A stretch of DNA of 64,000 nucleotides from Bacillus sp. FJAT-26390 (GCF_001682865.1 NZ_MAQX01000001.1:558001-622000); one strand, 5' to 3'. Shown: positions 51,286 through 60,223, counted from the first letter of the stretch. Made by a program: numbers and translations. Notes: generated from the letters alone by a model not told the origin.

Positions 51286-52698
51286 TTATGGCGTATAAAA
51301 GTTTTGGGTATAATATACATTATAGGTTCCCCCGACTGCGACGCCTGTACCAAGCCGCTTAAGCTTGCTGTTCAGCAGCGTCTCGCGGTGACCGTCTTTG
51401 GAATTGAGCCATCCATAGTGAGTAAAGATGCTGCTTTGGTAACCAGCGGCGATATTCTCAGCTGCAGAGTGGTATTTGACGCCCTTCGCTTTCATGCGAT
51501 CAAAGGGGGAAGAGCCATCCGGGTTCGTGTGATTAAAGAAGCTTCGTTTACTCATATCGCCGCTGTGTCCATGGGCTGAAGCGGCAGCGAGCTTGTCCCA
51601 TTCGAGGATTGGAATGCCGCGAACAGCTCTTTCTGCATTCGCCAGATCAAAAAGCTGCAATTCAAAAGCTGCTTCGAGTTTGGTTGTATAGGATGTTTTG
51701 ATTGGTTTGGAGACAGCCTGATTCATCCGAATGATGCCGGTTATTTTGCTTCCGTCCTGCCGGTCAATAAAAAGGATGGTACGCTCGTTTCCTATTGTAT
51801 AGGCATAATAGTTCTCGTTCGCCTCGGCGTTAGTAGGGCGGATAATAAGCTTTTTGGCCGCAGTGATCGTTTGGCCGATATGGATTCCGGAAGTGCTTTT
51901 CCAGCTGTCGCTGTCGTTGGAGAAAAGCGCCGTAACGCGGTCGTTTTGGACGCCAAACATCATGTAGTGGTTATAGTCGCTGTTGTAAATATGCCAGGAG
52001 AATCCATATTCGCTTGGATCGATGCGTGCCGGCTTGCCAAGCGCTTTTTGGAGCTTCTGAATAGTATCGTTTAATGCGACTCCGCCTAGCGCATTTGTTG
52101 CTTTCGGAATTTGCGCTTTTGACAACGAGCTGGAATGCTTCTTGAGATTGTAGAAAAAAGTGAGCGCCTCCGCGCGGGTAAGCTTGCCGTCAGTGGCGAA
52201 GCCGCTAACCGTTGCAGATGTTCGGCCATTTGATATTTTCTCATTCAACAGCCATTGAACAGCGCTTTGCTCCGTAAAAGCTTCGCCGCTGGCAGCCGAG
52301 GCAAGAAGCAGAGCAGCTTCTCCGCGCCGAAATTCGCTATTTTGCTGCGCGCTGCTTACCGGCCAACCTAGGTGTTCGGCATAATCGTAGTATGGCTGGA
52401 ACCATGCGCTGCCGCTTGCGGGCGATTCGGTTGCTAAGCCGTAAGCACGGAGCATCATGGCTAGAAATTCTGCTTCATTAACAAGATTGTTAGGCTTAAA
52501 GGAGCCGTCGCCATACCCTTGCGTCAACTTTTGCTCGATCGCCCATGTTATGTAAGTGCCAGCCCAGTGATCCTTCGTATCCTTGAAGTTCAAGGACTCA
52601 GCGGCCGCATAGCTAGGAGCTGTAAGGGTCAATAACAAGAGTGCGGCAAACATTCCTCCTTTTTTTATGGAAAAATATTGTTTTTTATCTGGAATCAA
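51286..52698 (-). CDS. Secreted SLH-CAP domain protein
   Basis: About 470 residues. The TTG at 52696-52698 is preferred because GAGGTGG is 5 nt upstream; the frame extends to 52851 without a site. A signal peptide (GGMFAALLLLTLTAPSYAAA) is followed by SLH-type repeats (FKDTKDHWAGTYITWAIEQK; GYGDGSFKPNNLVNEAEFL), a CAP-associated middle domain and a C-terminal CAP/SCP domain (FDLANAERAVRGIPILEWD; FFNHTNPDGSSPFDRM; AAENIAAGY). SLH modules bind pyruvylated cell wall glycan. CAP proteins such as YkwD have unclear roles, some in germination or toxicity. It interrupts the usual trmD-rplS pair. Confidence 0.88.
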   Translation of the reverse strand: MIPDKKQYFSIKKGGMFAALLLLTLTAPSYAAAESLNFKDTKDHWAGTYITWAIEQKLTQGYGDGSFKPNNLVNEAEFLAMMLRAYGLATESPASGSAWFQPYYDYAEHLGWPVSSAQQNSEFRRGEAALLLASAASGEAFTEQSAVQWLLNEKISNGRTSATVSGFATDGKLTRAEALTFFYNLKKHSSSLSKAQIPKATNALGGVALNDTIQKLQKALGKPARIDPSEYGFSWHIYNSDYNHYMMFGVQNDRVTALFSNDSDSWKSTSGIHIGQTITAAKKLIIRPTNAEANENYYAYTIGNERTILFIDRQDGSKITGIIRMNQAVSKPIKTSYTTKLEAAFELQLFDLANAERAVRGIPILEWDKLAAASAHGHSGDMSKRSFFNHTNPDGSSPFDRMKAKGVKYHSAAENIAAGYQSSIFTHYGWLNSKDGHRETLLNSKLKRLGTGVAVGGTYNVYYTQNFYTP

Positions 52699-52767
52699 AT
52701 GTTCCACCTCGTTTTGTCGGCGTATGTCATTATTTAGTATACAATAATAATGAATAAAAAAAGCATA

Positions 52768-52796
52768 TTGTATTATTGGGCTGGCTGTGGTAAAAT
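52768..52796 (+). promoter_or_regulatory. Promoter of rplS
   Basis: TTGTAT (52768-52773) and TAAAAT (52791-52796) with 17-nt spacing. About 100 nt of leader follow before rplS; Firmicutes often have an L19 leader RNA here. I did not model the fold. Confidence 0.65.
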
Positions 52797-52901
52797 TTCT
52801 AATGTTGTTCGTAAAGTCGGACGGTCCGCTATCAGCGATGAACCGGTTCATAGGAATTCGGTGAGCTTATAAGAACGTCTATGGTGGAAGGAGTGAATCA
52901 A

Positions 52902-53243
52902 ATGAATCTTTTGCAAACTATTGCGCAAGAAAACCTGCGCCAAGGTCTACCGAACTTTCGTCCTGGTGACACGCTAAAAGTTCATGTAAAAGTTATCGAG
53001 GGAACTCGTGAGCGTATCCAATTGTTCGAAGGCGTTGTAATCAAACGTCGCGGCGGTGGAATCAGCGAAACTTTTACAGTGCGTAAAATTTCCTACGGTG
53101 TTGGTGTGGAAAGAACTTTCCCGCTTAACTCGCCTAAAATCGAAAAAATCGAAGTGGCTCGCCGTGGTAAAGTACGTCGCGCGAAATTGTACTACCTACG
53201 TAGTCTTCGCGGAAAAGCTGCTCGTATTAAAGAAATTCGTTAA
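52902..53243 (+). CDS. rplS: 50S ribosomal protein L19
   Basis: A 113-residue ribosomal protein at the 30S-50S interface. [20 protein letters not shown] and [16 protein letters not shown] with ending [15 protein letters not shown] are typical. ATG at 52902 with GGAAGGAG 8 nt upstream. Confidence 0.98.
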   Translation: MNLLQTIAQENLRQGLPNFRPGDTLKVHVKVIEGTRERIQLFEGVVIKRRGGGISETFTVRKISYGVGVERTFPLNSPKIEKIEVARRGKVRRAKLYYLRSLRGKAARIKEIR

Positions 53244-53257
53244 GAACAAACGACAAG

Positions 53258-53290
53258 AGGGGCTTGCGCAAACAAGCTCCTTTTCGTTTT
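53258..53290 (+). terminator. Terminator after rplS
   Basis: GGGGCTTG (53259-53266) pairs with CAAGCTCC (53273-53280, one G-T pair), CGCAAA loop, followed by TTTTCGTTTTTT. Partial readthrough to lepB is possible. Confidence 0.8.
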
Positions 53291-53340
53291 TTCTCAAAGG
53301 TCATTTACATATTACAGTATATGGGAAGAAGGCGAACAGA

Positions 53341-54051
53341 GTGGACTCACAGCAGCGTAATGATGGTCTGAACAACGATAATGATAAAGAAGTGAACGAT
53401 ACGTCAAACCAATCCGATTTTCAGCAAAAATTACCAGACCGTGCCGTGGCCCATGCATCCGGCTCAGGCAAGAAGGGCGGTGCTTACAAGGAAATCGTAG
53501 AATGGATCAAAGCTTTAGTCATTGCGGTCGTTCTCGTATTTCTTATTCGCCAATTTTTATTTTCACCATTTATCGTAGACGGCCCATCCATGAAGCCTAA
53601 CTTCGAGACGGGCGAGCGTTTGATCGTCAATAAAATTTTATATACGTTCCGCGAACCGAAGTTTGGAGAGGTAGTTGTATTTGACGTTCCGGAGCAAGGG
53701 CGAAAATTCATTAAACGGGTAATTGGCGTGCCGGGCGATACGATCAAAGTTGAAGGCGACGACCTTTATATTAATGATAAAAAAATCGATGAGCCTTATA
53801 TAAAGGAAGCGATCGAAGAAGCGCATGCGAAAGGCGAGCTGTACAATGGCGGAGGGCCAAATTTCCCGAATGCCGAAGTGCCTGAAATGACGGTTCCGGA
53901 AGGCACGATTTTTGCGCTTGGCGATAACCGCAGCGATAGTACGGATAGCCGTGTGATCGGCTTTGTAAAAGATAAGGAAGTCGTTGGCCGCGCCGATATT
54001 ATTTTTTGGCCGCTGGACAAGCTAGAGTTTATAAAGCACTGGACAAAATGA
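53341..54051 (+). CDS. lepB: Type I signal peptidase LepB (SipS-like)
   Basis: A 236-residue peptidase that removes signal peptides outside the membrane. GTG at 53341 has GGAAGAAGG 8 nt before; the longer frame overlaps rplS. The N-terminal 55 residues are polar and Asn/Asp-rich, longer than usual, then one helix (WIKALVIAVVLVFLIRQFLF). Catalytic Ser is in VDGPSMKPNFETGE, Lys in GRKFIKRVIGVPGD; ALGDNRSDSTDSR is the third conserved box. The Gram-positive ER-type class has this Ser-Lys dyad. Confidence 0.95.
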   Translation: MDSQQRNDGLNNDNDKEVNDTSNQSDFQQKLPDRAVAHASGSGKKGGAYKEIVEWIKALVIAVVLVFLIRQFLFSPFIVDGPSMKPNFETGERLIVNKILYTFREPKFGEVVVFDVPEQGRKFIKRVIGVPGDTIKVEGDDLYINDKKIDEPYIKEAIEEAHAKGELYNGGGPNFPNAEVPEMTVPEGTIFALGDNRSDSTDSRVIGFVKDKEVVGRADIIFWPLDKLEFIKHWTK

Positions 54052-54064
54052 GGTGAGTAAGTAA

Positions 54065-54931
54065 ATGGCCATTCAATGGTTTCCGGGTCATATGACCCGG
54101 GCGAAGCGGCAAATACAAGACAAGCTCAAACTAATCGATCTTGCCATCGAACTATTGGATGCTCGGGTACCGCTTTCGAGCCGCAATCCGATGATAGAAG
54201 AAATTTTGAACGGCAAGCCAAGACTGATCGTGTTGAACAAATCCGATTTGGCAGATCCGAAGACGACCGAGCAATGGATGGCTTATTTCAAAAATGAGGG
54301 CCATGAATCGATAGCGATCGACTCCTCGACGGGTACGCGTGTCAATGAGGTGCCGCAAAAGGCGAAGCAGATTCTGCAAGAGAAAATTGCGCGCCAAATT
54401 GCCAAAGGGATAAATCCGCGTGCAATCCGGGGACTTATCGTTGGCATACCGAACGTTGGGAAGTCTACGCTGATCAATAAGCTGGCAGGAAGAGCAATTG
54501 CTTTAACCGGCGACCGTCCGGGTGTCACAAAGGGACAGCAGTGGATTAAGATTGGTACGGAGATGGAGCTGCTTGATACGCCTGGTATTTTGTGGCCGAA
54601 GTTTGAGGACGAATTGGTCGGCTACCGGCTAGCGATGACAGGCGCCATAAGAGAGCAAATATTGAACGTTGACGATATTGCCTTTTTTGCGATGCGTGAG
54701 CTCGTGGACCGGTACTGGCCGAACATGAAGGAGCGTTACGAGCTCGAGACGCCGCCGAAGGATGTATCCGATTCGGATGAGATCGTACGAGTGATGGAGG
54801 ATATCGGACGTCGGAGAGGGTGCCTGCTTAGCGGCGGACGCGTCGATCTGGAGAAGACGTCAGGAATCATTTTGCGTGATTTGCGTTCAGGCAAGCTAGG
54901 TCGCATCACGCTGGAAGCTCCACCTTATTGA
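54065..54931 (+). CDS. rbgA: Ribosome biogenesis GTPase RbgA (YlqF)
   Basis: A 288-residue GTPase with circularly permuted motifs: G4 NKSD ([12 protein letters not shown]) comes before G1 ([14 protein letters not shown]) and G3 (DTPGILWPK). It helps late 50S subunit assembly. The C-terminal ANTAR-like part ends with [14 protein letters not shown]. 14 nt after lepB and 22 nt before rnhB. Confidence 0.97.
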   Translation: MAIQWFPGHMTRAKRQIQDKLKLIDLAIELLDARVPLSSRNPMIEEILNGKPRLIVLNKSDLADPKTTEQWMAYFKNEGHESIAIDSSTGTRVNEVPQKAKQILQEKIARQIAKGINPRAIRGLIVGIPNVGKSTLINKLAGRAIALTGDRPGVTKGQQWIKIGTEMELLDTPGILWPKFEDELVGYRLAMTGAIREQILNVDDIAFFAMRELVDRYWPNMKERYELETPPKDVSDSDEIVRVMEDIGRRRGCLLSGGRVDLEKTSGIILRDLRSGKLGRITLEAPPY

Positions 54932-54952
54932 TGTGAAACGGGGGAACGTAAC

Positions 54953-55567
54953 GTGCTGCAATATGAACAGTCGTTATGGCAAGATGGCTACAAAGCGATT
55001 GCCGGCGTGGATGAGGTAGGCCGCGGCTGCTTGTTCGGAGACGTTGTGGCCGCAGCTGTCATTTTGCCGCCGGGACTCGTGATTGAGGGAGTCAATGACT
55101 CTAAGAAGCTGTCCGAGAAAAAGCGGGATCAGCTGTATGAGATTATTTTGCAGGAATGCGTTGCTTGGTCGGCTGCTCGCGTTGACGCTGAAACGATCGA
55201 CCGCATCAATATTAAGCAGGCAGCTAGACTCGCAATGAAGCATGCGGTGGAATCTTTGCAGGTGCCATCGGATTATTTGCTTATCGACGCGGAGAAGGTG
55301 GATGTGTCACTGCCTCAGCAGTCGATCATCAAAGGGGACGCAACCAGCCAGTCCATCGCGGCTGCATCCATTGTCGCTAAAGTTACCCGCGATAGACTGT
55401 GTACTGGCGAGTGGGAGCAGGAATACCCTGACTATGGGCTTGCTATTCATAAAGGCTACGCAACGAAGCTGCATCGCGAGCGATTGCTGGCGACAGGGCC
55501 AAGTCCCCTGCATCGCAGATCGTTTCTCGGCAACTTGTTTACAGAGGAGCAGCTTCTGCTCTTCTAG
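54953..55567 (+). CDS. rnhB: Ribonuclease HII
   Basis: A 204-residue enzyme that cuts RNA in RNA-DNA hybrids, including single ribonucleotides. The start GTG follows CGGGGG. Motif IAGVDEVGRGCLFGDVVAAA at residues about 16-35 carries the catalytic Asp-Glu, further acidic sites are in YLLIDAEKV and in ASIVAKVTRDRL. Confidence 0.97.
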   Translation: MLQYEQSLWQDGYKAIAGVDEVGRGCLFGDVVAAAVILPPGLVIEGVNDSKKLSEKKRDQLYEIILQECVAWSAARVDAETIDRINIKQAARLAMKHAVESLQVPSDYLLIDAEKVDVSLPQQSIIKGDATSQSIAAASIVAKVTRDRLCTGEWEQEYPDYGLAIHKGYATKLHRERLLATGPSPLHRRSFLGNLFTEEQLLLF

Positions 55568-55592
55568 ACTTTATTGCAAAACAAACAGCATG

Positions 55593-55651
55593 ACGCTTGA
55601 TTGATTGTACGAGGCAGAGGAATGCTTCGTGTGATGATCAGGCGTTTTTTT
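55593..55651 (+). terminator. Terminator after rnhB
   Basis: ACGCTTGAT (55593-55601) pairs with ATCAGGCGT (55637-55645, one G-T pair) with a secondary hairpin inside, followed by six T. The rest of 55568-55815 is leader for ylqG. Confidence 0.75.
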
Positions 55652-55815
55652 GTTTAAATATCTTTTTGGGCAGTATCGCTTCATGCTTGGCTTACTTCGA
55701 CCGATATATGGTTTATAGGTTTAACGGAGTCGAAAAAGTATAACGTATAGAGAGCGATAAGCGCATAAGAAGAAACTCGCAGATAGGCGCTGGAGCAGCG
55801 GAGGCGGATGAGCAG

Positions 55816-57669
55816 ATGAATATTAGTCAAATGATGCGGAGTTTCCTAGGGGAATCTTCAGGAACGGATACACGGGCGATGGAACTCAAGGTTGGCCAAG
55901 TTGTACGGGGCGTCGTACTGCAGGTGATGGAAAATAACGAGGCGCTCGTTCAGATTAACGGGGTGCAGGTGCGTGCGAAGCTGGAAGCCCCGCTTCAAGT
56001 GGGGCAAACAGCCATGCTGCAGGTACAGCCGCAATCAAGCGGAGCGCTTGTGACGCTGAAGCAGGTTGAACCGGGCGCTGTAGGGCTGCCGGAGGATACC
56101 TTTAAAGAATGGGCTAAGCAGCTCGCATTGCCTGAACAGAAATGGGCGGCGCATATTGTAAAGGATTTGCGCAAAGAAGGCGTCATTCTGAACCGTGAGG
56201 TTGCGCAAGCCTTTCAACAAGCCGCAGCGGCGATGCCGGCGGGCGGCGATGCGGAGCAGTGGATGCAGGCCGCAGCTGCAACTTTTAAACGGGGGTTGCC
56301 GATGACGGGCGCAACGGTTGGTGCCATGCAGCAGGTTATGTTCGGCCGCAGCGCCCATGAACTCATTGAAACGATGCAGCAGCAGCTTTCTGCGCTCGCA
56401 ACCGGTGATCCAGACGGCGCTTCGGCAGAAGCAAAGCCATTGCCGCAGGCGGCAGCTCGGGTGCAAGCGTTGCTGGTAGAAGGGATGGAACTGTTGCGCG
56501 CGGCATCGTCGCCTAATGAGCCATCCAAGGCGGCAGAGATGGGAACGAAAGAAGCTGCAATTGCAAAAGCGCAGCTCGCACAAACAGCAAAAATAGAACA
56601 GCCTCTGGGGCAGGCGAGCGCAAGTACGCTTGCAACTGCTGAAGAGGGTGCGGCTGAGCAGGCGGCGCCCCAGACAGCAAGAGTCGCGCAGTCTCAGCCC
56701 AACTGGCTCGGGCAGATGATGAAATGGATGGGCGTAGACCACGAGCTTCAGCTTGCCAAGGCGGTTGCAGGAGCACCGGATACTTCCGGAAGCCAGCCTG
56801 CGCCAGCGCCGCAAGCGGCTGAAGCAGAGACTGCTGCTTCTGCTGCTGCGAAGCCTTTGCCTGCGCAAACAGCCGCAGCTTCGACGCAGCCCGCTCCACA
56901 GGCTGGCCAAGCGGTGGAGTTGACTAGAAAAGAGGCTCCTCAGACGAATGTACACGCGCAAGGGAATGCGGAAGAGCAGGAAGAGCCGCTGCCAATAAGA
57001 ATCCAAGACACAAGGCATGGCATCGAGCGAGCGGCAGCAGCAATCATTTCATCCATTGCGGATAGTGTTCCCGTTGCAGAGCCAGCTTTGCCGGCACACC
57101 AAGAGTCGCTAAAAAGCGCGCTGCTGGCGTTAGTTTCTTCCGATCAGACACCGCCCGCGATCAAAGAAACAGCGCAGCAGCTCGTTCAGCAAATTACGGG
57201 ACAGCAGCTTCTGCTGACGCCAGAGCGCAACAGCTCCGTGCTAACCCATGTTACGATGTTTATTCCGCTTAATAGTCCCGATGGCAAGCAGACCGCTTCC
57301 GTTCATATCCAGACGAGAAGAGGGCGCAAAGGAGAGCTGGACTCATCCAACTGCAGGCTGCTGTTCAATTTGTCTATGAATACGCTGGGGGACACGATGG
57401 TGGACGTTAATGTGATGGACAAAATCGTCAGCTTAAATCTGTGGAATGATCACCCTGCTATCTCCATGCTGGCAGAGTCATCCCGGAATGAAATAGCAAG
57501 CAGCCTGCAGCAAGCCGGATTCCAGCTGCTATCGCTTCGAACAACGCCGCTGCCAAAGGCCGGGGCTCAGGCGGCTGAAGCGACGGCTGCTGCCGCAAAA
57601 AGCCTGCAAGTGCCGGAAATGACCGCTTTTTCCTCCAATCGCTACAAAGGAGTCGATTATCGCATATGA
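55816..57669 (+). CDS. ylqG: YlqG-like protein with FliK-type C-terminal domain
   Basis: A 617-residue protein. Residues about 25-80 resemble a small beta domain (GQVVRGVVLQVMENNEALVQ). The middle (about 190-400) is low complexity, Ala/Gln/Pro-rich, probably disordered. The C-terminal part (VDVNVMDKIVSLNLWNDHPA; EIASSLQQAGFQLLSLRTTP) looks like the FliK hook-length-control C-domain. Synteny (after rnhB, before ylqH) matches B. subtilis YlqG, of unknown function. It overlaps ylqH by 4 nt (ATGA). FliK relation is my reading of the pattern and has not been searched. Confidence 0.75.
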   Translation: MNISQMMRSFLGESSGTDTRAMELKVGQVVRGVVLQVMENNEALVQINGVQVRAKLEAPLQVGQTAMLQVQPQSSGALVTLKQVEPGAVGLPEDTFKEWAKQLALPEQKWAAHIVKDLRKEGVILNREVAQAFQQAAAAMPAGGDAEQWMQAAAATFKRGLPMTGATVGAMQQVMFGRSAHELIETMQQQLSALATGDPDGASAEAKPLPQAAARVQALLVEGMELLRAASSPNEPSKAAEMGTKEAAIAKAQLAQTAKIEQPLGQASASTLATAEEGAAEQAAPQTARVAQSQPNWLGQMMKWMGVDHELQLAKAVAGAPDTSGSQPAPAPQAAEAETAASAAAKPLPAQTAAASTQPAPQAGQAVELTRKEAPQTNVHAQGNAEEQEEPLPIRIQDTRHGIERAAAAIISSIADSVPVAEPALPAHQESLKSALLALVSSDQTPPAIKETAQQLVQQITGQQLLLTPERNSSVLTHVTMFIPLNSPDGKQTASVHIQTRRGRKGELDSSNCRLLFNLSMNTLGDTMVDVNVMDKIVSLNLWNDHPAISMLAESSRNEIASSLQQAGFQLLSLRTTPLPKAGAQAAEATAAAAKSLQVPEMTAFSSNRYKGVDYRI

Positions 57670-57974
57670 GCAGCGAACAAGTGAATGATCAGCCCAAATC
57701 AAAAATCAAAAAGGCTGTTGCGTTAAAATATGAGCCTGGCGAGCGCACGGCCCCGGTTATGGTTGCCAAAGGCAAAGGGCATATGGCCGACCTAATACTT
57801 GAAAAAGCTAAGGAAAACGGCATTCCAGTCCAAGAAGATTCTTCACTTGTCGAAGTGCTCTCCAAGCTTGATGTCGATCAAGAGATTCCGCCAGAGCTTT
57901 ATACGCTAGTTGCCGAAATATTAAGCTTTGTTTATCGTTCTGATCGCAAAGCAAGGGACATGAAGAATGGTTGA
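57666..57974 (+). CDS. ylqH: FlhB C-terminal-like protein YlqH
   Basis: A 102-residue protein like the cytoplasmic C-terminal part of flagellar export protein FlhB: KKAVALKYEPGERTAPVMVA, then GHMADLILEKAKENGIPVQE and PPELYTLVAEILSFVYR. The NPTH self-cleavage site of full FlhB is absent (the protein starts about there), and there is no membrane part. B. subtilis YlqH is the known homologue; role unknown. It overlaps both neighbours. Confidence 0.9.
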   Translation: MSSEQVNDQPKSKIKKAVALKYEPGERTAPVMVAKGKGHMADLILEKAKENGIPVQEDSSLVEVLSKLDVDQEIPPELYTLVAEILSFVYRSDRKARDMKNG

Positions 57975-58371
57975 GCGCAAGAGCTTGGCGGATGATAGAG
58001 ATAAACGAGACAACAGAAAGCAAACGGGCATGTTTGGCGAAGCGGCCGCATGTGACTATTTGTTAAGCAAAAACTATTCGGTTCTCGAGCGCAACTGGCG
58101 CTGCCGCAGCGGAGAAATCGATATTATCGCGGAGCATGAAGGAAGACTTGTTTTTATCGAGGTGCGCGCGAGGAAGCAAAATGGCAGATTTGGCACAGCG
58201 GCTGAATCGGTCGATCGCCGAAAACAGCAAAAGGTAAGGGAAACGGCTCAGGTTTATTTGCGAAGCGCTGGCCGTTCAAATGCTTCCGTTCGGTTTGATG
58301 TCATAGCAATCACGATTAACCGCACGGACGAGACGATCGTGGAATGCAAGCATTACGAGGGTGCTTTTTGA
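57967..58371 (+). CDS. yraN: YraN family (UPF0102) putative endonuclease
   Basis: A 134-residue protein with the YraN core GEAAACDYLLSKNYSVLERN, SGEIDIIAEHEGRLVFIEVR, the last containing the E-I-D and E-V pattern of restriction-endonuclease-fold nucleases. Overlaps ylqH by 8 nt. Exact function unknown; homologues often lie near dprA and rnhB, also the case here. Confidence 0.92.
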   Translation: MVERKSLADDRDKRDNRKQTGMFGEAAACDYLLSKNYSVLERNWRCRSGEIDIIAEHEGRLVFIEVRARKQNGRFGTAAESVDRRKQQKVRETAQVYLRSAGRSNASVRFDVIAITINRTDETIVECKHYEGAF

Positions 58372-58386
58372 ATCCATACATATAAC

Positions 58387-58435
58387 AAAGGGCTTTTGCC
58401 TAGGTTAAGAACCTAACCTAAGGTGAAAGCCCTTT
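58387..58435. terminator. Bidirectional terminator between yraN and comM
   Basis: AAAGGGCTTT (58387-58396) with following CCTAGGTT pairs with AACCTAAGG and AAAGCCCTTT, a roughly 20-bp stem with small mismatches. It separates convergent genes. Confidence 0.88.
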
Positions 58436-58445
58436 AGTTATTCGA

Positions 58446-60017
58446 TTAGGAGTGCTGCCTCTCAAGACCGCGATATTGTATCGCTTCCGCTACATGCTCC
58501 TCTATTATAGACTCGCTGGATGCAAGGTCAGCTATGGTGCGGGACAGCTTTAACATACGATCATAAGCGCGCATGCTGATACCGAGTGCCTCAAAAGCAT
58601 GCTCCAGCAAGCCGATCGCATCGGGTTTAATATTTACCGCTTTGCGAAGGGAAGCTCCTGTTAATTCACCTTTGCTTTTGGATCTGTTATTAGCGTTTCT
58701 TTCCTTCTGAAAATCCACTGCATTTCTAACGAGCGCCTTCATTTGAGCAGTGTTTAAAGATGGGGAAGCGGCGGCATGATCCAAAGATATCGGTCGCGGC
58801 ACCTCAAGCTGCAAATCGATTCGGTCGAGCAGAGGTCCGGATATTTTGGAACGGTAACGGCTAATGATGGATGAGCTGCAGGTGCAGCGCTTATCCCCAT
58901 ATTCATGACCATAATAGCCGCAGGGACAAGGGTTGTACGAAGCAGCAAGCATGATGCTGGCGGGGAACTGGAATACGGCTTTGGAGCGGGATATGGTGAC
59001 GATGCGGTCCTCTAGCGGCTGGCGCAAAACCTCAAGCACCTGCCTTGGAAATTCCGGCAATTCATCTAAGAACAGCACGCCGCGATGCGCAAGCGTAACT
59101 TCCCCGGGCTTCGGGATAGAGCCGCCGCCAATTAGGCCGCCAGCGGAAACGGTATGGTGCGGGGCGCGGAAGGGAGGCTGCGCAAGCAATCCATGGGAGC
59201 TTCCGGGCAGCTTGCCTGCCACGCTGTATATCTTGGTGACCTCCAGCGCTTCTTGCTCGCTAAGGGGCGGCAAAATGCCCGGCAGCCTGCGAATCATCAT
59301 CGTTTTTCCTGTGCCTGGCGGGCCGCTCAGCAAAAGATTATGTTTGCCGGCTGCGGCAATCAGCATCGCTCGCTTAGCTTGATGCTGACCGATAACATCG
59401 CCAAAATCGCCGGGATCATCGCCTGCTGTTTCCGCGAGTGTTGAGGAACTATTTTTAAAGGAAATGGATTCATGAGCTTGATCGGCGCGGATATGCTCCC
59501 AGCCGTCTTGTTCTTGCTTCTGTAAATCCAGTTCGTTAAGATGGCTGAGCGCGAACAACTCTAGGCCGGAGATCCAGCTTGCTTCCTTCACGTTGCCGAT
59601 GGGCAGCAATACTCTCTGAACCCCTACCTTTTTTGCTTGCTCAAGCATTGCCAGCACGCCGGCTACCGGCCGAACGCTGCCGTTTAGCGAAAGCTCGCCC
59701 AGCAGGAGGGTGTTCTCAAAATGTACTGCACTAATTTGGCCGCTTGCCGTCAGAATGCCTGCTGCGATCGCTAGATCAAAAGACGTTCCCTCCTTGCGCA
59801 GGTCGGCCGGAGCCAAATTAACGGTAATGCGGTCCATCGGGAAGGTGAAGCCGCTGTTTTTGAGAGCAGCCCTTACCCGCTCGACAGACTCGCGGACGGC
59901 GGGGTCGGGCAATCCTACAATGTTAATCTGCGGCAACCCGCTCGCAATATCTACTTCAACCGATATCCCTTTGCCGTCAACGCCATATACGCTCGCACTC
60001 TTGATTAAACTAAACAA
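58446..60017 (-). CDS. comM: ComM/YifB family AAA+ Mg-chelatase-like ATPase
   Basis: A 523-residue ATPase; ComM promotes branch migration during natural transformation in Gram-negatives. The TTG at 60015-60017 gives the usual N-terminus MFSLIKSASVYGVDGKG and has GGGGGTG 9 nt upstream; longer frames start inside the leader and lack sites. N-terminal Lon-like domain (VNLAPADLRKEGTSFDLAIA), AAA+ with LLSGPPGTGKTMMIRRL and LFLDELPEFPRQVLEVL, then Cys cluster CPCGYYGHEYGDKRCTC and C-terminal Mg-chelatase domain. A hairpin and promoter lie just upstream. Confidence 0.95.
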   Translation of the reverse strand: MFSLIKSASVYGVDGKGISVEVDIASGLPQINIVGLPDPAVRESVERVRAALKNSGFTFPMDRITVNLAPADLRKEGTSFDLAIAAGILTASGQISAVHFENTLLLGELSLNGSVRPVAGVLAMLEQAKKVGVQRVLLPIGNVKEASWISGLELFALSHLNELDLQKQEQDGWEHIRADQAHESISFKNSSSTLAETAGDDPGDFGDVIGQHQAKRAMLIAAAGKHNLLLSGPPGTGKTMMIRRLPGILPPLSEQEALEVTKIYSVAGKLPGSSHGLLAQPPFRAPHHTVSAGGLIGGGSIPKPGEVTLAHRGVLFLDELPEFPRQVLEVLRQPLEDRIVTISRSKAVFQFPASIMLAASYNPCPCGYYGHEYGDKRCTCSSSIISRYRSKISGPLLDRIDLQLEVPRPISLDHAAASPSLNTAQMKALVRNAVDFQKERNANNRSKSKGELTGASLRKAVNIKPDAIGLLEHAFEALGISMRAYDRMLKLSRTIADLASSESIIEEHVAEAIQYRGLERQHS

Positions 60018-60023
60018 AACAAA

Positions 60024-60055
60024 AAGCACCCCCATTTTGATGGATGAAGGTGCTT
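60024..60055 (-). promoter_or_regulatory. Leader hairpin at the comM ribosome binding site (attenuator-like)
   Basis: On the minus strand AAGCACC and GGTGCTT pair, with an inner CCAT/ATGG stem around CAAA, followed by TTTGTTTTG. The stem contains the GGGGGTG ribosome site and the T run holds the TTG start. It therefore could be a terminator, or hide the start. It lies about 30-60 nt after the proposed transcription start. Confidence 0.65.
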
Positions 60056-60092
60056 CCTTACGATTCCGCATCAGTATTATGAATTTGCAAAT

Positions 60093-60122
60093 ATCATAGA
60101 GGAGGCTGCTACATATTGTCAA
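60093..60122 (-). promoter_or_regulatory. Promoter of comM
   Basis: On the minus strand TTGACA (60122-60117) and TATGAT (60098-60093) are 18 nt apart, close to consensus. This promoter puts the longer frame starts (60122, 60071) outside or at the edge of the message. Confidence 0.82.
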
Positions 60123-60223
60123 TGTTTAAAATGATTCGGGTATTGAAAAGCAGTTTTGGTCATACTAGATGGCATAGTTCACAACACCGATAAATGGCGG
60201 CCCCATCAGGTTTTAATCCTTTA

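Noticed and set aside
56035..57018. 327-codon minus frame opposite ylqG
   Set aside because: Cys/Arg/Leu-rich product comes from the Ala/Gln repeat region read backwards.
60018..60122. N-terminal extension of ComM
   Set aside because: The extension covers the promoter and leader hairpin; TTG at 60017 gives the standard N-terminus.
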